Origin: Verrucomicrobiia bacterium
Lineage (GTDB): Bacteria; Verrucomicrobiota; Verrucomicrobiia; Limisphaerales; UBA11358
DNA length: 35,521 nt
Reading direction: 5' to 3'
Assembly (NCBI GenBank): GCA_025451535.1
Contig: JANWKE010000183.1
Span: 1 to 35,521 of the forward strand
The first letter of the stretch is position 1. The number at the start of each line of letters is the position of its first letter. The notes beneath the pieces were generated by a model. That model saw only the letters and a program-made list of their open reading frames with translations, was not told the origin of the DNA and ran no database searches. Shown piece after piece: positions 17,442-25,796 of the stretch. A program made the position numbers and the translations under genes.

Positions 17442-17882
17442 CTACGGTGAAAGAAATGAAAAGGCCGGTAAATTTCGCAGCACGGTGAAAACCACGGCCA
17501 CGATCAACAGGGGCCAGAGAAATTTCGGCGGCAGAAACGACCCGACCGGCCGACGCCGCAATTTTTGGGTTTCTAACCACGCCGCGCGCCCCGCCAGCCC
17601 CGCGAGGAACAACACCGCCAGCGCGTTGTCCTGCAACGCTCTTAAAAGATGCCCGTGCAGCAACTGGTAGACGGCGCGCGTGCCGCCGCAGCCCGGACAA
17701 TTCAACCCCGTCAATTGGTGAAACTCGCAGACGGGATAAAATCCGTGTGTGCTGGGATTGAAGAAATACATCACCGCGCCGGCGCCGAGAATGGCCGCGC
17801 CCAATATCGCACCCGTGAAAAATTTCAGCCCGGAGAACAGTGAAATTTTTGGCGGAACGGCCTGTGATTTGGCTTGCGACAT
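17442..17882 (-). CDS. DUF2752 membrane protein
   Basis: 146 residues from the ATG at 17882, chosen because it follows the previous gene by 5 nt; the longer frame runs into that gene. The DUF2752 hallmark NCPGCGGTRA occurs at about residues 63-72, preceded by HGFYPVCEFHQLTGL. Three hydrophobic segments (about 22-42, 90-105 and 125-140) fit a small inner-membrane protein. The clustered cysteines suggest metal or disulfide chemistry, but the family has no known function. Confidence 0.85.
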   Translation of the reverse strand: MSQAKSQAVPPKISLFSGLKFFTGAILGAAILGAGAVMYFFNPSTHGFYPVCEFHQLTGLNCPGCGGTRAVYQLLHGHLLRALQDNALAVLFLAGLAGRAAWLETQKLRRRPVGSFLPPKFLWPLLIVAVVFTVLRNLPAFSFLSP

Positions 17883-17887
17883 CGGGA

Positions 17888-18382
17888 TCAGAAACGGTGA
17901 AAGCCCCCGCTGAGATGGAAATTGCCGGTAACCAGGGCGATCAGGATGAACAGGATGGCCAACAACAGGCTCAAAATTGAAAGGACGAGACCGGCAATGG
18001 CGAGGCCGCGGCCTTCGTAAAACTCCGGATGCCGGTTGATTTGCGAAAGCCCGACGAGCGAGAAAATAAGGCCCAGCGGGCCGAACAGAAATTTGCAGCA
18101 GCAAAAAAATGCCAGAATGCCAAAAATCAACCCTGCCATGGCATTGGAGTTTGTTTTCCGGACTGGTCCGGGAACCGGCGGACTGATGGTCGGCGGAGTT
18201 TGCGGTGCGAAACGGGTTGCGAACTCCGGCACCACGCCGAGTGGTTTCCATTCCGTCGCACCCTCCGCGAGCGTGTGCGTCTGCGCGTTCGCGCGGCCTT
18301 CGGCGATCCATTGCTGCAATTGCTCCGCGAACACCGGGCCATATTGCCGGCCATCCGCACCAATGATTCGATACCTGCCCAT
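17888..18382 (-). CDS. GYF_2 and DUF4190 domain membrane protein
   Basis: 164 residues. Residues 1-50 match the bacterial GYF_2 domain (YRIIGADGRQYGPVFAEQLQQWIAEGR, later EWKPL), thought to bind proline-rich peptides. A proline-rich linker (QTPPTISPPVPGPV) follows and could be its own ligand. The C-terminal part is a DUF4190-type two-helix membrane module (AMAGLIFGILAFFCC, then GLAIAGLVLSILSLLLAILFILI) with a CCC cluster between. Its ATG follows the lpxA stop codon directly, so it is almost certainly cotranscribed and coupled with lpxA. Confidence 0.85.
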   Translation of the reverse strand: MGRYRIIGADGRQYGPVFAEQLQQWIAEGRANAQTHTLAEGATEWKPLGVVPEFATRFAPQTPPTISPPVPGPVRKTNSNAMAGLIFGILAFFCCCKFLFGPLGLIFSLVGLSQINRHPEFYEGRGLAIAGLVLSILSLLLAILFILIALVTGNFHLSGGFHRF

Positions 18383-19180
18383 CTATTCCTCTTCACTTTC
18401 TACGGTGGCGTGCCCCACATCCGCGCACACACCGCGTTTGGCACCCGTTACAAAGTCTAACAGAATTTTCGCCGGGTTGCTGGAAAATTTTTTTTGCGCC
18501 GTGCCCAGCGCTTCGCGCAAATTTTTCCCGCCACGAAACAGCCAAAGATAAAGCCGTTTCAATTCCAGGCGCTGCTCCAGGGTGATCCCCGCGCGCCGCA
18601 GCCCGACACTGTTCAAGCCGCAAATTTCATTTATGCGCAAGGCGATTGTGAATGGCGGCAAGTCCCTGCTGATGGCCGAGTTGCCCTGCATCAAAGCCAG
18701 CGTGCCTACTCGTGTGAACTGATGTACGCAACAGTTCCCGGAAAGGAATGCGCGGTCCTGTACTTCGGCGTGTCCGCCCAGCACCGCGCCGTTGGCCATA
18801 ATGACATGGTCGCCCATAACGCAGTTGTGCGCCACATGCGTGCTGGCCATGAGAAAATTGTGCGAACCGACGATGGTTTCTGCGTCGGGCTTCGTTGAAC
18901 GATGCACCGTGACATGCTCACGGAATACGTTGTGGTCGCCAATGCGCAGCCGCGTCGGCTCACCCTGGTACTTCAAATCTTGCGGCGCGTCGCCGATGAC
19001 GCAACCGGCGTGAAACAGGTTGTGCGGACCGATGGTCGTCAGGCCCGTCAGATAAACGTGCGGTCCGACCACGCATTCCGCACCCAGTTCGACCCCTTCA
19101 TCAATCACAACATAAGGCCCGACCCGGACCGTTGAGTCCAGTTTCGCCTTGGGATGAATGATGGCAGTTGGATGAATCAT
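18383..19180 (-). CDS. lpxA: Acyl-ACP--UDP-N-acetylglucosamine O-acyltransferase
   Basis: 265 residues from the ATG at 19180 (MIHPTAIIHP, the conserved start); the frame is open 17 codons further but without support. LpxA attaches the first hydroxyacyl chain to UDP-GlcNAc in lipid A synthesis. The left-handed beta-helix hexapeptides fill residues 1 to about 190. The catalytic His is His118 in STHVAHNC, matching His125 of the E. coli enzyme. GDAPQDLKYQGEPT and FREHVTVHRST are conserved substrate-site stretches, and the helical C-terminus is present. The usual partners lpxD, fabZ and lpxB are not beside it. It appears to head the long minus-strand run that ends with mlaD. Confidence 0.95.
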   Translation of the reverse strand: MIHPTAIIHPKAKLDSTVRVGPYVVIDEGVELGAECVVGPHVYLTGLTTIGPHNLFHAGCVIGDAPQDLKYQGEPTRLRIGDHNVFREHVTVHRSTKPDAETIVGSHNFLMASTHVAHNCVMGDHVIMANGAVLGGHAEVQDRAFLSGNCCVHQFTRVGTLALMQGNSAISRDLPPFTIALRINEICGLNSVGLRRAGITLEQRLELKRLYLWLFRGGKNLREALGTAQKKFSSNPAKILLDFVTGAKRGVCADVGHATVESEEE

Positions 19181-19331
19181 TTTCCGCACAGATGAACATA
19201 GAAGCACGCGGATGAAAACTGGATTTTTCAACGCAGCGGCAGCTAAATCAGCCGGCGGGTTCAGGGACGGCCGCCTGGACGGCCAAAGATGCTTTGTGTG
19301 TTCGCGGGTTCGCGGTTAAATTCAACCTGAA

Positions 19332-21944
19332 ATGACCGGCACCATCACCAACGAACCCGTCGGCCATCGGCAACCGGCAATCGCCAAAGTGCCGGAACTG
19401 CTCGCGCCGGCCGGCGATTGGGATTGCGCCCGCGCCGCCGTCGAGAACGGCGCGGACGCGATTTATTTCGGCCTCGAGAAGTTCAACGCCCGGATGCGGG
19501 CGCAAAACTTCACCGAAGCTGACCTGCCGAAGCTGATGGAATTTCTTCATCGCCGTGGCGTGCGCGGTTACGTGACGCTTAACACGCTTGTTTTTGAAAA
19601 TGAACTCGCCGATGCCGAAAAATATCTGCGCACCATGATTGCCGCCGGTGTAGATGCGGTCATCGTACAGGATGTGGGCATTTGCAGGCTTATCCGCCGC
19701 CTTTCCCCCGATTTCCCGATTCATGCCTCGACGCAGATGACCATCACCAGCACCGCCGGCATGGAATTCGCCCGCGCGCTCGGCTGCAATCTCGTCGTGC
19801 TCGCCCGTGAATGCTCCATTGCCGAAATTAATAAAATTCGCGCTGCCGACGAAGCGATCTCGTCACCCGTCACCCGTCACCCGTCACTCCCATTGGAGGT
19901 TTTTGTCCACGGTGCTCTTTGCATCGCCTATTCCGGCCAATGCCTGACCAGTGAGGCGCTCGGTGGGCGCTCGGCCAATCGCGGGGAATGCGCCCAGGCC
20001 TGCCGGATGCCCTACGAACTGATTTCCGACAACCAGCTCGTTCCGCTCGGCGATCGGAAATATCTGCTGAGCCCGCAGGACCTGGCCGGGCTGGAAGTTC
20101 TGCCGGATTTGATCCGCGCCGGCGTCGCGTCGTTAAAAATCGAAGGTCGCCTCAAATCGCCTGAATACGTGGCCAATATCACGCGGATTTACCGGCAGGC
20201 CCTGGACAATTTGCGATTTACGAATGACGATTTACGGGCTTGTGGTGAATCGGCTCGTAAATCCGAAATCGTAAATCATAAATACGAAATGGAGATGGCC
20301 TTTTCACGCGGCCTCTACACCGGCTGGTTCGGCGGCACCAACAATCAGCAGCTCGTCCACGCGCGGTTCGGCAAAAAACGCGGCGTGTCCCTCGGCAAAG
20401 TGAAAAAAGTTTTGCGCGACGCCGTGGTGGTCGAACTCGAAGCGCCACTGCAACCTGGCGACGGCGTGGTCTTCGACGCCGGCCGCCCGGAAGCAAAAGA
20501 GGAAGGCGGAAGGGTTTACGAAGTTAAAAATTCAAAACCAAAAATTCAAAATTCGGCGCGCGAGTTGCGTTTCGGCCACGGCGATATTGATTTCTCACGC
20601 ATCCGCGTTGGCGACAGGTTGTGGAAGACGGACGATCCCCGACTGAACCGGCGGCTGCGTCAAAGTTTCGCCGGCGACACGCCGAAATTTCAGCGGCCCA
20701 TTGAAATGGAAGCTCATGGAACGGTCGGCAAACCGCTCACACTGATTACGCGCGACGAATTGGGAAATGTTGCGAAAGTGGAATCCACCATGCCGCTGGC
20801 AAAAGCGGAAAAGCAGCCACTCACAGAAGAAAAGTTGCGCGAACAACTCGGCCGGCTTGGCGGTACACCGTTCAAGTTCGGGGGGTTGAAAAATTGTCTG
20901 AGCGGCGACGTTTTGTTGCCGGTGAGCGAATTGAACCGTCTGCGCCGCGAGACCGTGGCGGAACTGGAGCGTTTGTGGACGTGGCCAAAACGCTGGCAAC
21001 TGAATGAGTGTAGCAGCCGCGGTAACGAGGCTCATCCTTCAACTCCGTTCAGTCAGAGCCTCCTCACGTCAGCTGCTACCCATCCAGAATTGATTGCCCT
21101 GGTTCGCAACCTGCCGCAACTCGAAGCCGCACTGCACTGCGGCGTGACCACGATCTATTGCGAATTTGAAGACCCCAAAAAGTACCGTGAAGCTGTAACG
21201 TTGTTTCACACCGCTCGCGGCCGCGACTCCGCCCTCCGTATTCCGCATTCCGCAATCTTCGTGGCTCCCCCGCGCATCTTCAAGACCGGCGAGGAATGGA
21301 CGCTGGAACAGGTGCGCTCGTGCAACGCGGACGGCTACCTGGTACGCAATTATGACCACCTCAAATTCTTCGCCCACGACCGGCGGATTGGTGATTTCTC
21401 ACTGAACGTGGCGAACCGGTTGGCAGCGGATTATTTCAAAAACCGGTTCGGCCTGGAACGCGTGACGGCGAGTTACGATTTGAATTTTCAGCAACTCGAA
21501 GCGTTATTGCACGCGGCGCCGCCGGATTGGTTCGAAGTGACGATTCACCAGCACATGCCGATGTTTCACATGGAACACTGCGTGTTCTGCGCGTTTCTGT
21601 CGAGCGGCACGGATTTCCGGAACTGCGGCCGTCCGTGCGATCGGCATGACGTCAAACTACGCGACCGCGTGGGCGCCGAACATCCGGTGAAGGCGGACAT
21701 CGGCTGCCGCAACACGGTCTTCAACGCGCTGGCCCAGACCGGCGCGGAGTATGTTTCGCGCATGATTGAACTGGGCGTGCGCCATTTCCGCGTGGAATTT
21801 CTTAACGAAACGCCCGAACAGGTGGCGCGGACGATTGTCCAATATCGCCGACTTCTCCGCGGCGAAATGACCGGCACCCAACTCTGGCGCGAATTGAAAT
21901 TGATCAACCAGCTCGGCGTTACCCGCGGCCAGATCGGGAAATAG
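19332..21944 (+). CDS. U32 peptidase-family protein, RlhA/YdcP-like, with extended C-terminus
   Basis: 870 residues, longer than the roughly 650 of E. coli RlhA, which hydroxylates a 23S rRNA cytidine. The N-terminal U32 domain is clear: PELLAPAGDWDCARAAVENGADAIYFGL, FVHGALCIAYSGQC, NRGECAQACRMPY and SLKIEGRLKSPEYVA. The cysteines of the second and third motifs are those that hold an iron-sulfur cluster in the family. A DUF3656-like collagenase-associated region follows (about 390-560), then a third part with HMEHCVFCAFLS and GRPCDRHDVKL that adds more conserved cysteines. Activity on rRNA or tRNA is inferred from relatives. The gene holds several heptanucleotide tracts and one palindrome at domain boundaries, which account for part of the extra length. 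Confidence 0.85.
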   Translation: MTGTITNEPVGHRQPAIAKVPELLAPAGDWDCARAAVENGADAIYFGLEKFNARMRAQNFTEADLPKLMEFLHRRGVRGYVTLNTLVFENELADAEKYLRTMIAAGVDAVIVQDVGICRLIRRLSPDFPIHASTQMTITSTAGMEFARALGCNLVVLARECSIAEINKIRAADEAISSPVTRHPSLPLEVFVHGALCIAYSGQCLTSEALGGRSANRGECAQACRMPYELISDNQLVPLGDRKYLLSPQDLAGLEVLPDLIRAGVASLKIEGRLKSPEYVANITRIYRQALDNLRFTNDDLRACGESARKSEIVNHKYEMEMAFSRGLYTGWFGGTNNQQLVHARFGKKRGVSLGKVKKVLRDAVVVELEAPLQPGDGVVFDAGRPEAKEEGGRVYEVKNSKPKIQNSARELRFGHGDIDFSRIRVGDRLWKTDDPRLNRRLRQSFAGDTPKFQRPIEMEAHGTVGKPLTLITRDELGNVAKVESTMPLAKAEKQPLTEEKLREQLGRLGGTPFKFGGLKNCLSGDVLLPVSELNRLRRETVAELERLWTWPKRWQLNECSSRGNEAHPSTPFSQSLLTSAATHPELIALVRNLPQLEAALHCGVTTIYCEFEDPKKYREAVTLFHTARGRDSALRIPHSAIFVAPPRIFKTGEEWTLEQVRSCNADGYLVRNYDHLKFFAHDRRIGDFSLNVANRLAADYFKNRFGLERVTASYDLNFQQLEALLHAAPPDWFEVTIHQHMPMFHMEHCVFCAFLSSGTDFRNCGRPCDRHDVKLRDRVGAEHPVKADIGCRNTVFNALAQTGAEYVSRMIELGVRHFRVEFLNETPEQVARTIVQYRRLLRGEMTGTQLWRELKLINQLGVTRGQIGK
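19861..19888 (+). repeat. Heptanucleotide tract (CGTCACC x4) in the rlhA-like gene
   Basis: Four tandem 7-bp units, CGTCACC three times and then CGTCACT. It encodes about residues 177-186 (SPVTRHPSLP), just before the conserved FVHGALC motif. Confidence 0.85.
20214..20290 (+). repeat. Two-armed heptanucleotide tract in the rlhA-like gene
   Basis: Left arm 20214-20234: CGATTTA CGAATGA CGATTTA. Right arm 20256-20290: CGTAAAT CCGAAAT CGTAAAT CATAAAT ACGAAAT. The arms are inverted relative to each other (GATTTACG against CGTAAATC, twice), flanking 21 nt, and could form a long hairpin. It encodes about residues 295-319. Confidence 0.85.
20527..20554 (+). repeat. Heptanucleotide tract (AAAATTC x4) in the rlhA-like gene
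   Basis: Units AAAATTC, AAAACCA, AAAATTC, AAAATTC. AT-rich in a GC-rich gene; encodes about residues 399-407 (NSKPKIQNS). Confidence 0.8.
21010..21079 (+). repeat. 70-bp imperfect palindrome inside the rlhA-like gene
   Basis: Arms of 24 nt (21010-21033 and 21056-21079) begin GTAGCAGC and end GAGGCTC on the left, with the matching inverse on the right; about 18 of 24 positions pair, around a 22-nt loop. It is read in frame as about residues 560-583, between the DUF3656-like region and the last domain. Confidence 0.7.
21222..21256 (+). repeat. Heptanucleotide tract (CCGCATT-like x5) in the rlhA-like gene
   Basis: Units CGCGACT, CCGCCCT, CCGTATT, CCGCATT, CCGCAAT. Encodes about residues 631-641 (DSALRIPHSAI). 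Confidence 0.75.
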
Positions 21945-21998
21945 GGCCACCCTCGGGGTGATGTGCCGGACAATCGAGAAATTGCGACGGTCAGGTTG

Positions 21999-22733
21999 TC
22001 AATTCAGTTGCCCGCCGTTCCAGCTCGCGGGATTGCACCAGAGTTCGTTTGGCTCCAGCCCCTGCACCGCCAGGGCGTTGAAGTTCAGGAGTGTCAGTTT
22101 CTTGGAGCTGCCGTCGAACAATCCGACCGTCACCACGGTCCGGTGTCGCCGGGTGGCTCCTTCTGACGGATAATCCGAACAATCATTGAAAGGAACTTCT
22201 CCTTTTTCATTGCCTTCCCATTGGAGAATTGCATTGGGTTTGAATTGGCCAAGTTTGTATGGTTTATCGGCCATTTCATTGCTGTACCCACACACAGCGC
22301 CGTTCCAGACATAACTGGAAATATAAACCACCCGCATATAGAAAAGGGCGTCAGGCCGGTCATCCGGGCACCTGAAGACATCGGTTGTTTTCAAGTACGT
22401 AAAAAGCAGACCTTTCCGGGCGGATTCCACTTGGGATGGGTACACCGATTCATAACCACTCCTGGAACCACTCCCCCCTTCCACAAAGGGAACGTTGAAT
22501 GCCCAACACGCATAATCCGTGCCCCAACCAGGTGGCGGCAGCTGATCCTCGTTGTCGCCGGCGTACAAGTGCGCAGCCAGTAAAATCTGTTTATGATTAT
22601 TGAGGTCGACCGTGATTCCGGCCTGGTTTTTGGCCTGGCTCAACACCGCCAGCAATAACGCGGCCAGAATGCCGATTACGGCAATCACCACCAGCAACTC
22701 GATCAATGTGAAGCCCTGGCTTCGTGCTGTCAT
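21999..22733 (-). CDS. Pseudopilin-like protein with prepilin N-terminal methylation motif
   Basis: 244 residues. The N-terminus has the class III prepilin signal GFTLIELL at 7-14: Gly before the cleavage site, then Phe at +1 and Glu at +5, running into a 20-residue hydrophobic helix. The rest is a soluble domain ([32 protein letters not shown] and [12 protein letters not shown]) of the type found in the very expanded pseudopilin families of Verrucomicrobiota and Planctomycetota. It would be cleaved by prepilin peptidase and may assemble through a GspF-type platform; none is adjacent. Its ATG overlaps the stop of the sigma-factor gene by four bases (ATGA). Confidence 0.88.
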   Translation of the reverse strand: MTARSQGFTLIELLVVIAVIGILAALLLAVLSQAKNQAGITVDLNNHKQILLAAHLYAGDNEDQLPPPGWGTDYACWAFNVPFVEGGSGSRSGYESVYPSQVESARKGLLFTYLKTTDVFRCPDDRPDALFYMRVVYISSYVWNGAVCGYSNEMADKPYKLGQFKPNAILQWEGNEKGEVPFNDCSDYPSEGATRRHRTVVTVGLFDGSSKKLTLLNFNALAVQGLEPNELWCNPASWNGGQLN

Positions 22734-24544
22734 TCGGGCAGACTCCTTTCCAGCGTTAGCGGATGCGGGCCGCTATTATCGCGCCAGATGCCGTAGAGCT
22801 TCCCGTTTCGAAATTCTCCCTCAAACCGGCTGCCGATCCCGACCCAGCGCAATTGCAGGTTTGGCGCCGAAAACCGAACCAGGCTTGCTTCAATTCCACT
22901 CATGAATTCATCCGGGCTGTCCAGCAAAGCCACAAAGGTATTATCCGGCATTTTCGCAATGTGTAAAACCATATGCAGCTTTACTTTTTTGCCGTTTCTT
23001 TCGGTGCTCATCTCTCCCCGCCAGTGGCCCTGGAGTTCGTCATCAGCGACAAAAACGTAATTTCCGGCTCGCGCCCGCGCCGCGTCGATGGCCGGATCCA
23101 TGCGCTGAAAAACCACCGGAAATGTCCTGGTCGCGCTCACTCCCCAGATACCCGCGATCCGGGTGTCGTTGGCTTCCACATTGCCCTCAAACCAGGATCC
23201 ATACCCGTCGACTTGAACTTTGATCCGCGGCCGGGCATAGGTAATCGAGACGGGAATATTTCTCATGCCTTCCTGTACGCTGTCGAACTCAGCACGAAAT
23301 GTCCGGTCCGGTTGCTCGACAATTTTTAAATTCACAGGCATCGAAGCTAACGTTCCTTTCCAATAACCCTGTAAATCCGAACCTCTGCGCGGCGCATAAT
23401 CTTTTTCCGTCAGCGGTTCGGACGCAATCTCAGGTTCGCTGGTCCGCTTCAGCTTCAAACGGGTCGATTGATTCTGCTGTTTCCAAACCCCAGCCATTTC
23501 TGTCGCGTCCGCATTCAAAGTCGCCTCCCAGACGGCATTGCCGCCGGCAAATTTCAATTCCGCGTGAACCGAGGGATACTTGTAAATAAAGACACTGAGC
23601 GGAATGTCTTGCTTGCCCTGGTCGATTACATCCACCGTGGCCCGGTAGGTGCCGTTGGTCAGGGTAATTTTCATCACCGCGCGGTTGCGGGTATGCTGAT
23701 TGGTGTCTTCCGCAACGCCTTCCCAGGCTCCCCGGATATCGGGGGCCGCGGCGGGCTGCGCCCGGTGCGCGTTCTGCACCACGACCGCCGTGGTGCCGGC
23801 AGCGACGATGATGATCACACTGGCGGCGGCCGCCATCTTTGCCTTGGCCCAGGCCATGAGCCTGAGCGTCTCTGCGGCCAGCGCCGCGGTTGCGGTCGTC
23901 GCCGTGGCTCCCTGGCCCGCTGCGATGGCGACAGCCTTGGCCAGCCCCGCTGGCGCGGCTTGAATTGAATTGGCCGAAAGGGCCCCAGCGATTCCGGTTA
24001 TTGAAAGCACAACGCCGCGCTTTGTGAAAAATTTCCGCAATTTTTCCAAGGCTCGAGTGATCCGCTTTTTAGCGGCTTCTTCACTTACGCCCAAAACATT
24101 CCCGACCTGAAGCAGGCTTTTCCCGTCGAAAAATCGCAGGACGATGGCGTCATGATCAGCGGCTTTCAAGGTCGCGAGCGCCGGCTCCAACAGCGGCGAA
24201 ACCTGGTTCCATATCTCCGGTTCGGGTTCGTTGGTTACAGACTGCATATAGGCCTCCTGTTCGCGGCGTTGACGGCGAAATTGGACGGTCAAGACATTGG
24301 CTGACGCGAACTGTGCTGTGCGACAAAGCCAGCCGACGAGAACTGTTTTCGCGCTGAGCGAACCCGCTTTCTGCGCCAGAATAATGAAAACCGCCTGCGT
24401 CACCTCCTCCGCCAGCTGCGGGTCGCGCACCTGGCGCAGCGCCACGGAATAAACCAGATTGACATACCGCGACACCAGCGTGGCAAACGCCTCCTCTGAC
24501 TTGTGCCGGGCATAATCCCGCACCAGGATCATGTCATCATTCAT
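22730..24544 (-). CDS. ECF sigma factor fused to a membrane segment and three beta-rich repeats
   Basis: 604 residues from the ATG at 24544; two in-frame GTGs just upstream (first at 24550) are alternatives. Sigma region 2 is at about 15-85 ([41 protein letters not shown]) and region 4 at about 118-173 ([38 protein letters not shown]). A hydrophobic Ala-rich linker follows, then a transmembrane helix at about 237-256. The outer part holds three related repeats of about 100 residues, each opening with a Trp-Gly pair (GAWEGV at 272, GYWKGT at 393, GHWRGE at 506) and closing with AGVWK, AGIWG or YGIWR. This suggests a sigma factor tethered to the membrane with its own sensory or lipocalin-like domain outside. 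No separate anti-sigma gene is adjacent. It is coupled to the pseudopilin gene by a 4-nt overlap. Confidence 0.85.
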   Translation of the reverse strand: MNDDMILVRDYARHKSEEAFATLVSRYVNLVYSVALRQVRDPQLAEEVTQAVFIILAQKAGSLSAKTVLVGWLCRTAQFASANVLTVQFRRQRREQEAYMQSVTNEPEPEIWNQVSPLLEPALATLKAADHDAIVLRFFDGKSLLQVGNVLGVSEEAAKKRITRALEKLRKFFTKRGVVLSITGIAGALSANSIQAAPAGLAKAVAIAAGQGATATTATAALAAETLRLMAWAKAKMAAAASVIIIVAAGTTAVVVQNAHRAQPAAAPDIRGAWEGVAEDTNQHTRNRAVMKITLTNGTYRATVDVIDQGKQDIPLSVFIYKYPSVHAELKFAGGNAVWEATLNADATEMAGVWKQQNQSTRLKLKRTSEPEIASEPLTEKDYAPRRGSDLQGYWKGTLASMPVNLKIVEQPDRTFRAEFDSVQEGMRNIPVSITYARPRIKVQVDGYGSWFEGNVEANDTRIAGIWGVSATRTFPVVFQRMDPAIDAARARAGNYVFVADDELQGHWRGEMSTERNGKKVKLHMVLHIAKMPDNTFVALLDSPDEFMSGIEASLVRFSAPNLQLRWVGIGSRFEGEFRNGKLYGIWRDNSGPHPLTLERSLPE

Positions 24545-24712
24545 CACCACCTATAGATTTACGCTCCGGTGAAAAAGGGACAAATTTTATTTCCCGTAGT
24601 GGAAAGCAACCTTCGGATCCAGCTGGAGCACAAAGAGTAAAACCAGGCGATTCATCGAATAACTGCGAAGTGATCCCATTTGATCCGGCATTTTCCATAA
24701 GCTGGGTCGACG

Positions 24713-24734
24713 TTCCGCGCTCGGCGGAGCGGAA
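24713..24734. repeat. Small palindrome between radC and the sigma gene
   Basis: TTCCGC (24713-24718) pairs with GCGGAA (24729-24734) around GCTCGGCGGA. It lies just past the radC stop, but has no T-run on the minus strand, so it is not a convincing intrinsic terminator. The rest of the 200-nt gap shows nothing clear. Confidence 0.35.
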
Positions 24735-24746
24735 AATAAACCATGC

Positions 24747-25457
24747 TTACTGGTAAAAATACCCCAGTTCCCGCAGCGAAGCAAAATCCTTGGGCCGTTC
24801 CGGTGTCGCGTGGCCGATAATGACGTGGTCGAGCACTTCAATCTTCAAAAGCTGCCCGGCCCGAATTAGATCGCGTGTCACCTTGATGTCCGCCTCGCTC
24901 GGCGTCGGGTCGCCGCTGGGATGATTGTGCACCAGCACCACGGCAGCGGCGTTGGCAGCAATGGCGGCCTTGAACACCTCGCGTGGATGCACCAGAATCG
25001 TGTCGAGCGTGCCGTCCGTAATTTCCACCACGCGAATCAGCCGCCGACGCGTGTTCAGCAGCAACACCTGCAAGGTCTCCACCTTTTTCATCAGATTTTT
25101 CTCGCGCAACAGCCGCACCACGTTTTCGGGATTATCGAGCACGGGCGATTCGCGCTGCAAATCCTCCGCCATCTTACGCGCCAGGGCAAACGCTGCCATC
25201 AGCGTCGCCGCTTTGTCGCGCCCGATGCCTTTGACGCTCCGTAAATCCTCCACCGATGCCTGCGCCAGCGACTGCAGTGTACCGAACTTCAGCAAAAGCT
25301 CCCGGCCGATGTCGACAGCGTTCGCTCCTTTCAAGCCCGTCCGGAGCAAAATGGCGATCAATTCCGCGTGGCTCAAGGCGTCCGCACCTTGTGCCACCAG
25401 CCGTTCGCGCGGCCGCTCGCTGACCGGCTGGTCCTTGAGGCGGAAGCTTTGGGACAT
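24747..25457 (-). CDS. radC: RadC-family JAB1/MPN-domain protein
   Basis: 236 residues, standard length. A helix-hairpin-helix stretch (SVKGIGRDKA, about 74-83) precedes the JAMM metal site VHNHPSGDPTPSEAD, with His177, His179 and Asp190 as zinc ligands. LLNTRRRLIRVVEITDGTLD and HPREVFKAAIAANAAAVVLV are conserved. The family is called DNA repair protein RadC by tradition, but a direct repair role is not established; the JAMM site suggests a protease or nuclease-like hydrolase. It is divergent from addA with a 339-nt gap. Confidence 0.94.
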   Translation of the reverse strand: MSQSFRLKDQPVSERPRERLVAQGADALSHAELIAILLRTGLKGANAVDIGRELLLKFGTLQSLAQASVEDLRSVKGIGRDKAATLMAAFALARKMAEDLQRESPVLDNPENVVRLLREKNLMKKVETLQVLLLNTRRRLIRVVEITDGTLDTILVHPREVFKAAIAANAAAVVLVHNHPSGDPTPSEADIKVTRDLIRAGQLLKIEVLDHVIIGHATPERPKDFASLRELGYFYQ

Positions 25458-25796
25458 GAGTAAACATTATCCTGCGCTCCCGTAAAATCACGTCGAAAAA
25501 TCAATGAACGACTTTCGCAAGCAAGCGACTTTACCAGGCGTAAAGATTTATACGAACGCGCCGCGCGATTAATCTTTGTTTCATCCGCTTATAGCGGTGT
25601 GGCCGCCACGCAACTTTACGCCGTTTTCATCTGCGGCTAAAATTTTGCCGGATGGAATCCACGCGCACCTAGAACAAGTCGCTCTTTTATCTCCCTCTCC
25701 GCCGCAAAATGGGGGAGAGGGCCGGGGCGAGGGGACAAAGTTCTTGCGGGTGGCACTTTTCCAAATTTCAACCCCGTGTTAGCCTGCGGCTGTAGC
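25458..25796. other. Divergent intergenic region radC / addA-like
   Basis: No gene supported. The only clear structure is the palindrome at 25693-25721. Around 25593-25611 (AGCGGTG, then CCGCCACGC) there is a faint resemblance to the palindromic elements upstream of metF, too weak to call. Promoters for radC and addA must lie here but no good box pair was seen. Confidence 0.4.
25693..25721. repeat. REP-like palindrome
   Basis: CCCTCTCC (25693-25700) pairs perfectly with GGAGAGGG (25714-25721) around a 13-nt loop, followed by CCGGGGCGAGGGG. The layout resembles the extragenic palindromes that many bacteria carry in tens to hundreds of copies. Confidence 0.6.

Noticed and set aside
19183-19216. 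Degenerate heptanucleotide tract upstream of lpxA
   Set aside because: Units such as TCATCCG and CATCTGT hint at period 7, but the match is too weak to call.
24713-24734. Palindrome after radC as an intrinsic terminator
   Set aside because: No T-run follows on the minus strand, and the stem is only 6 bp.
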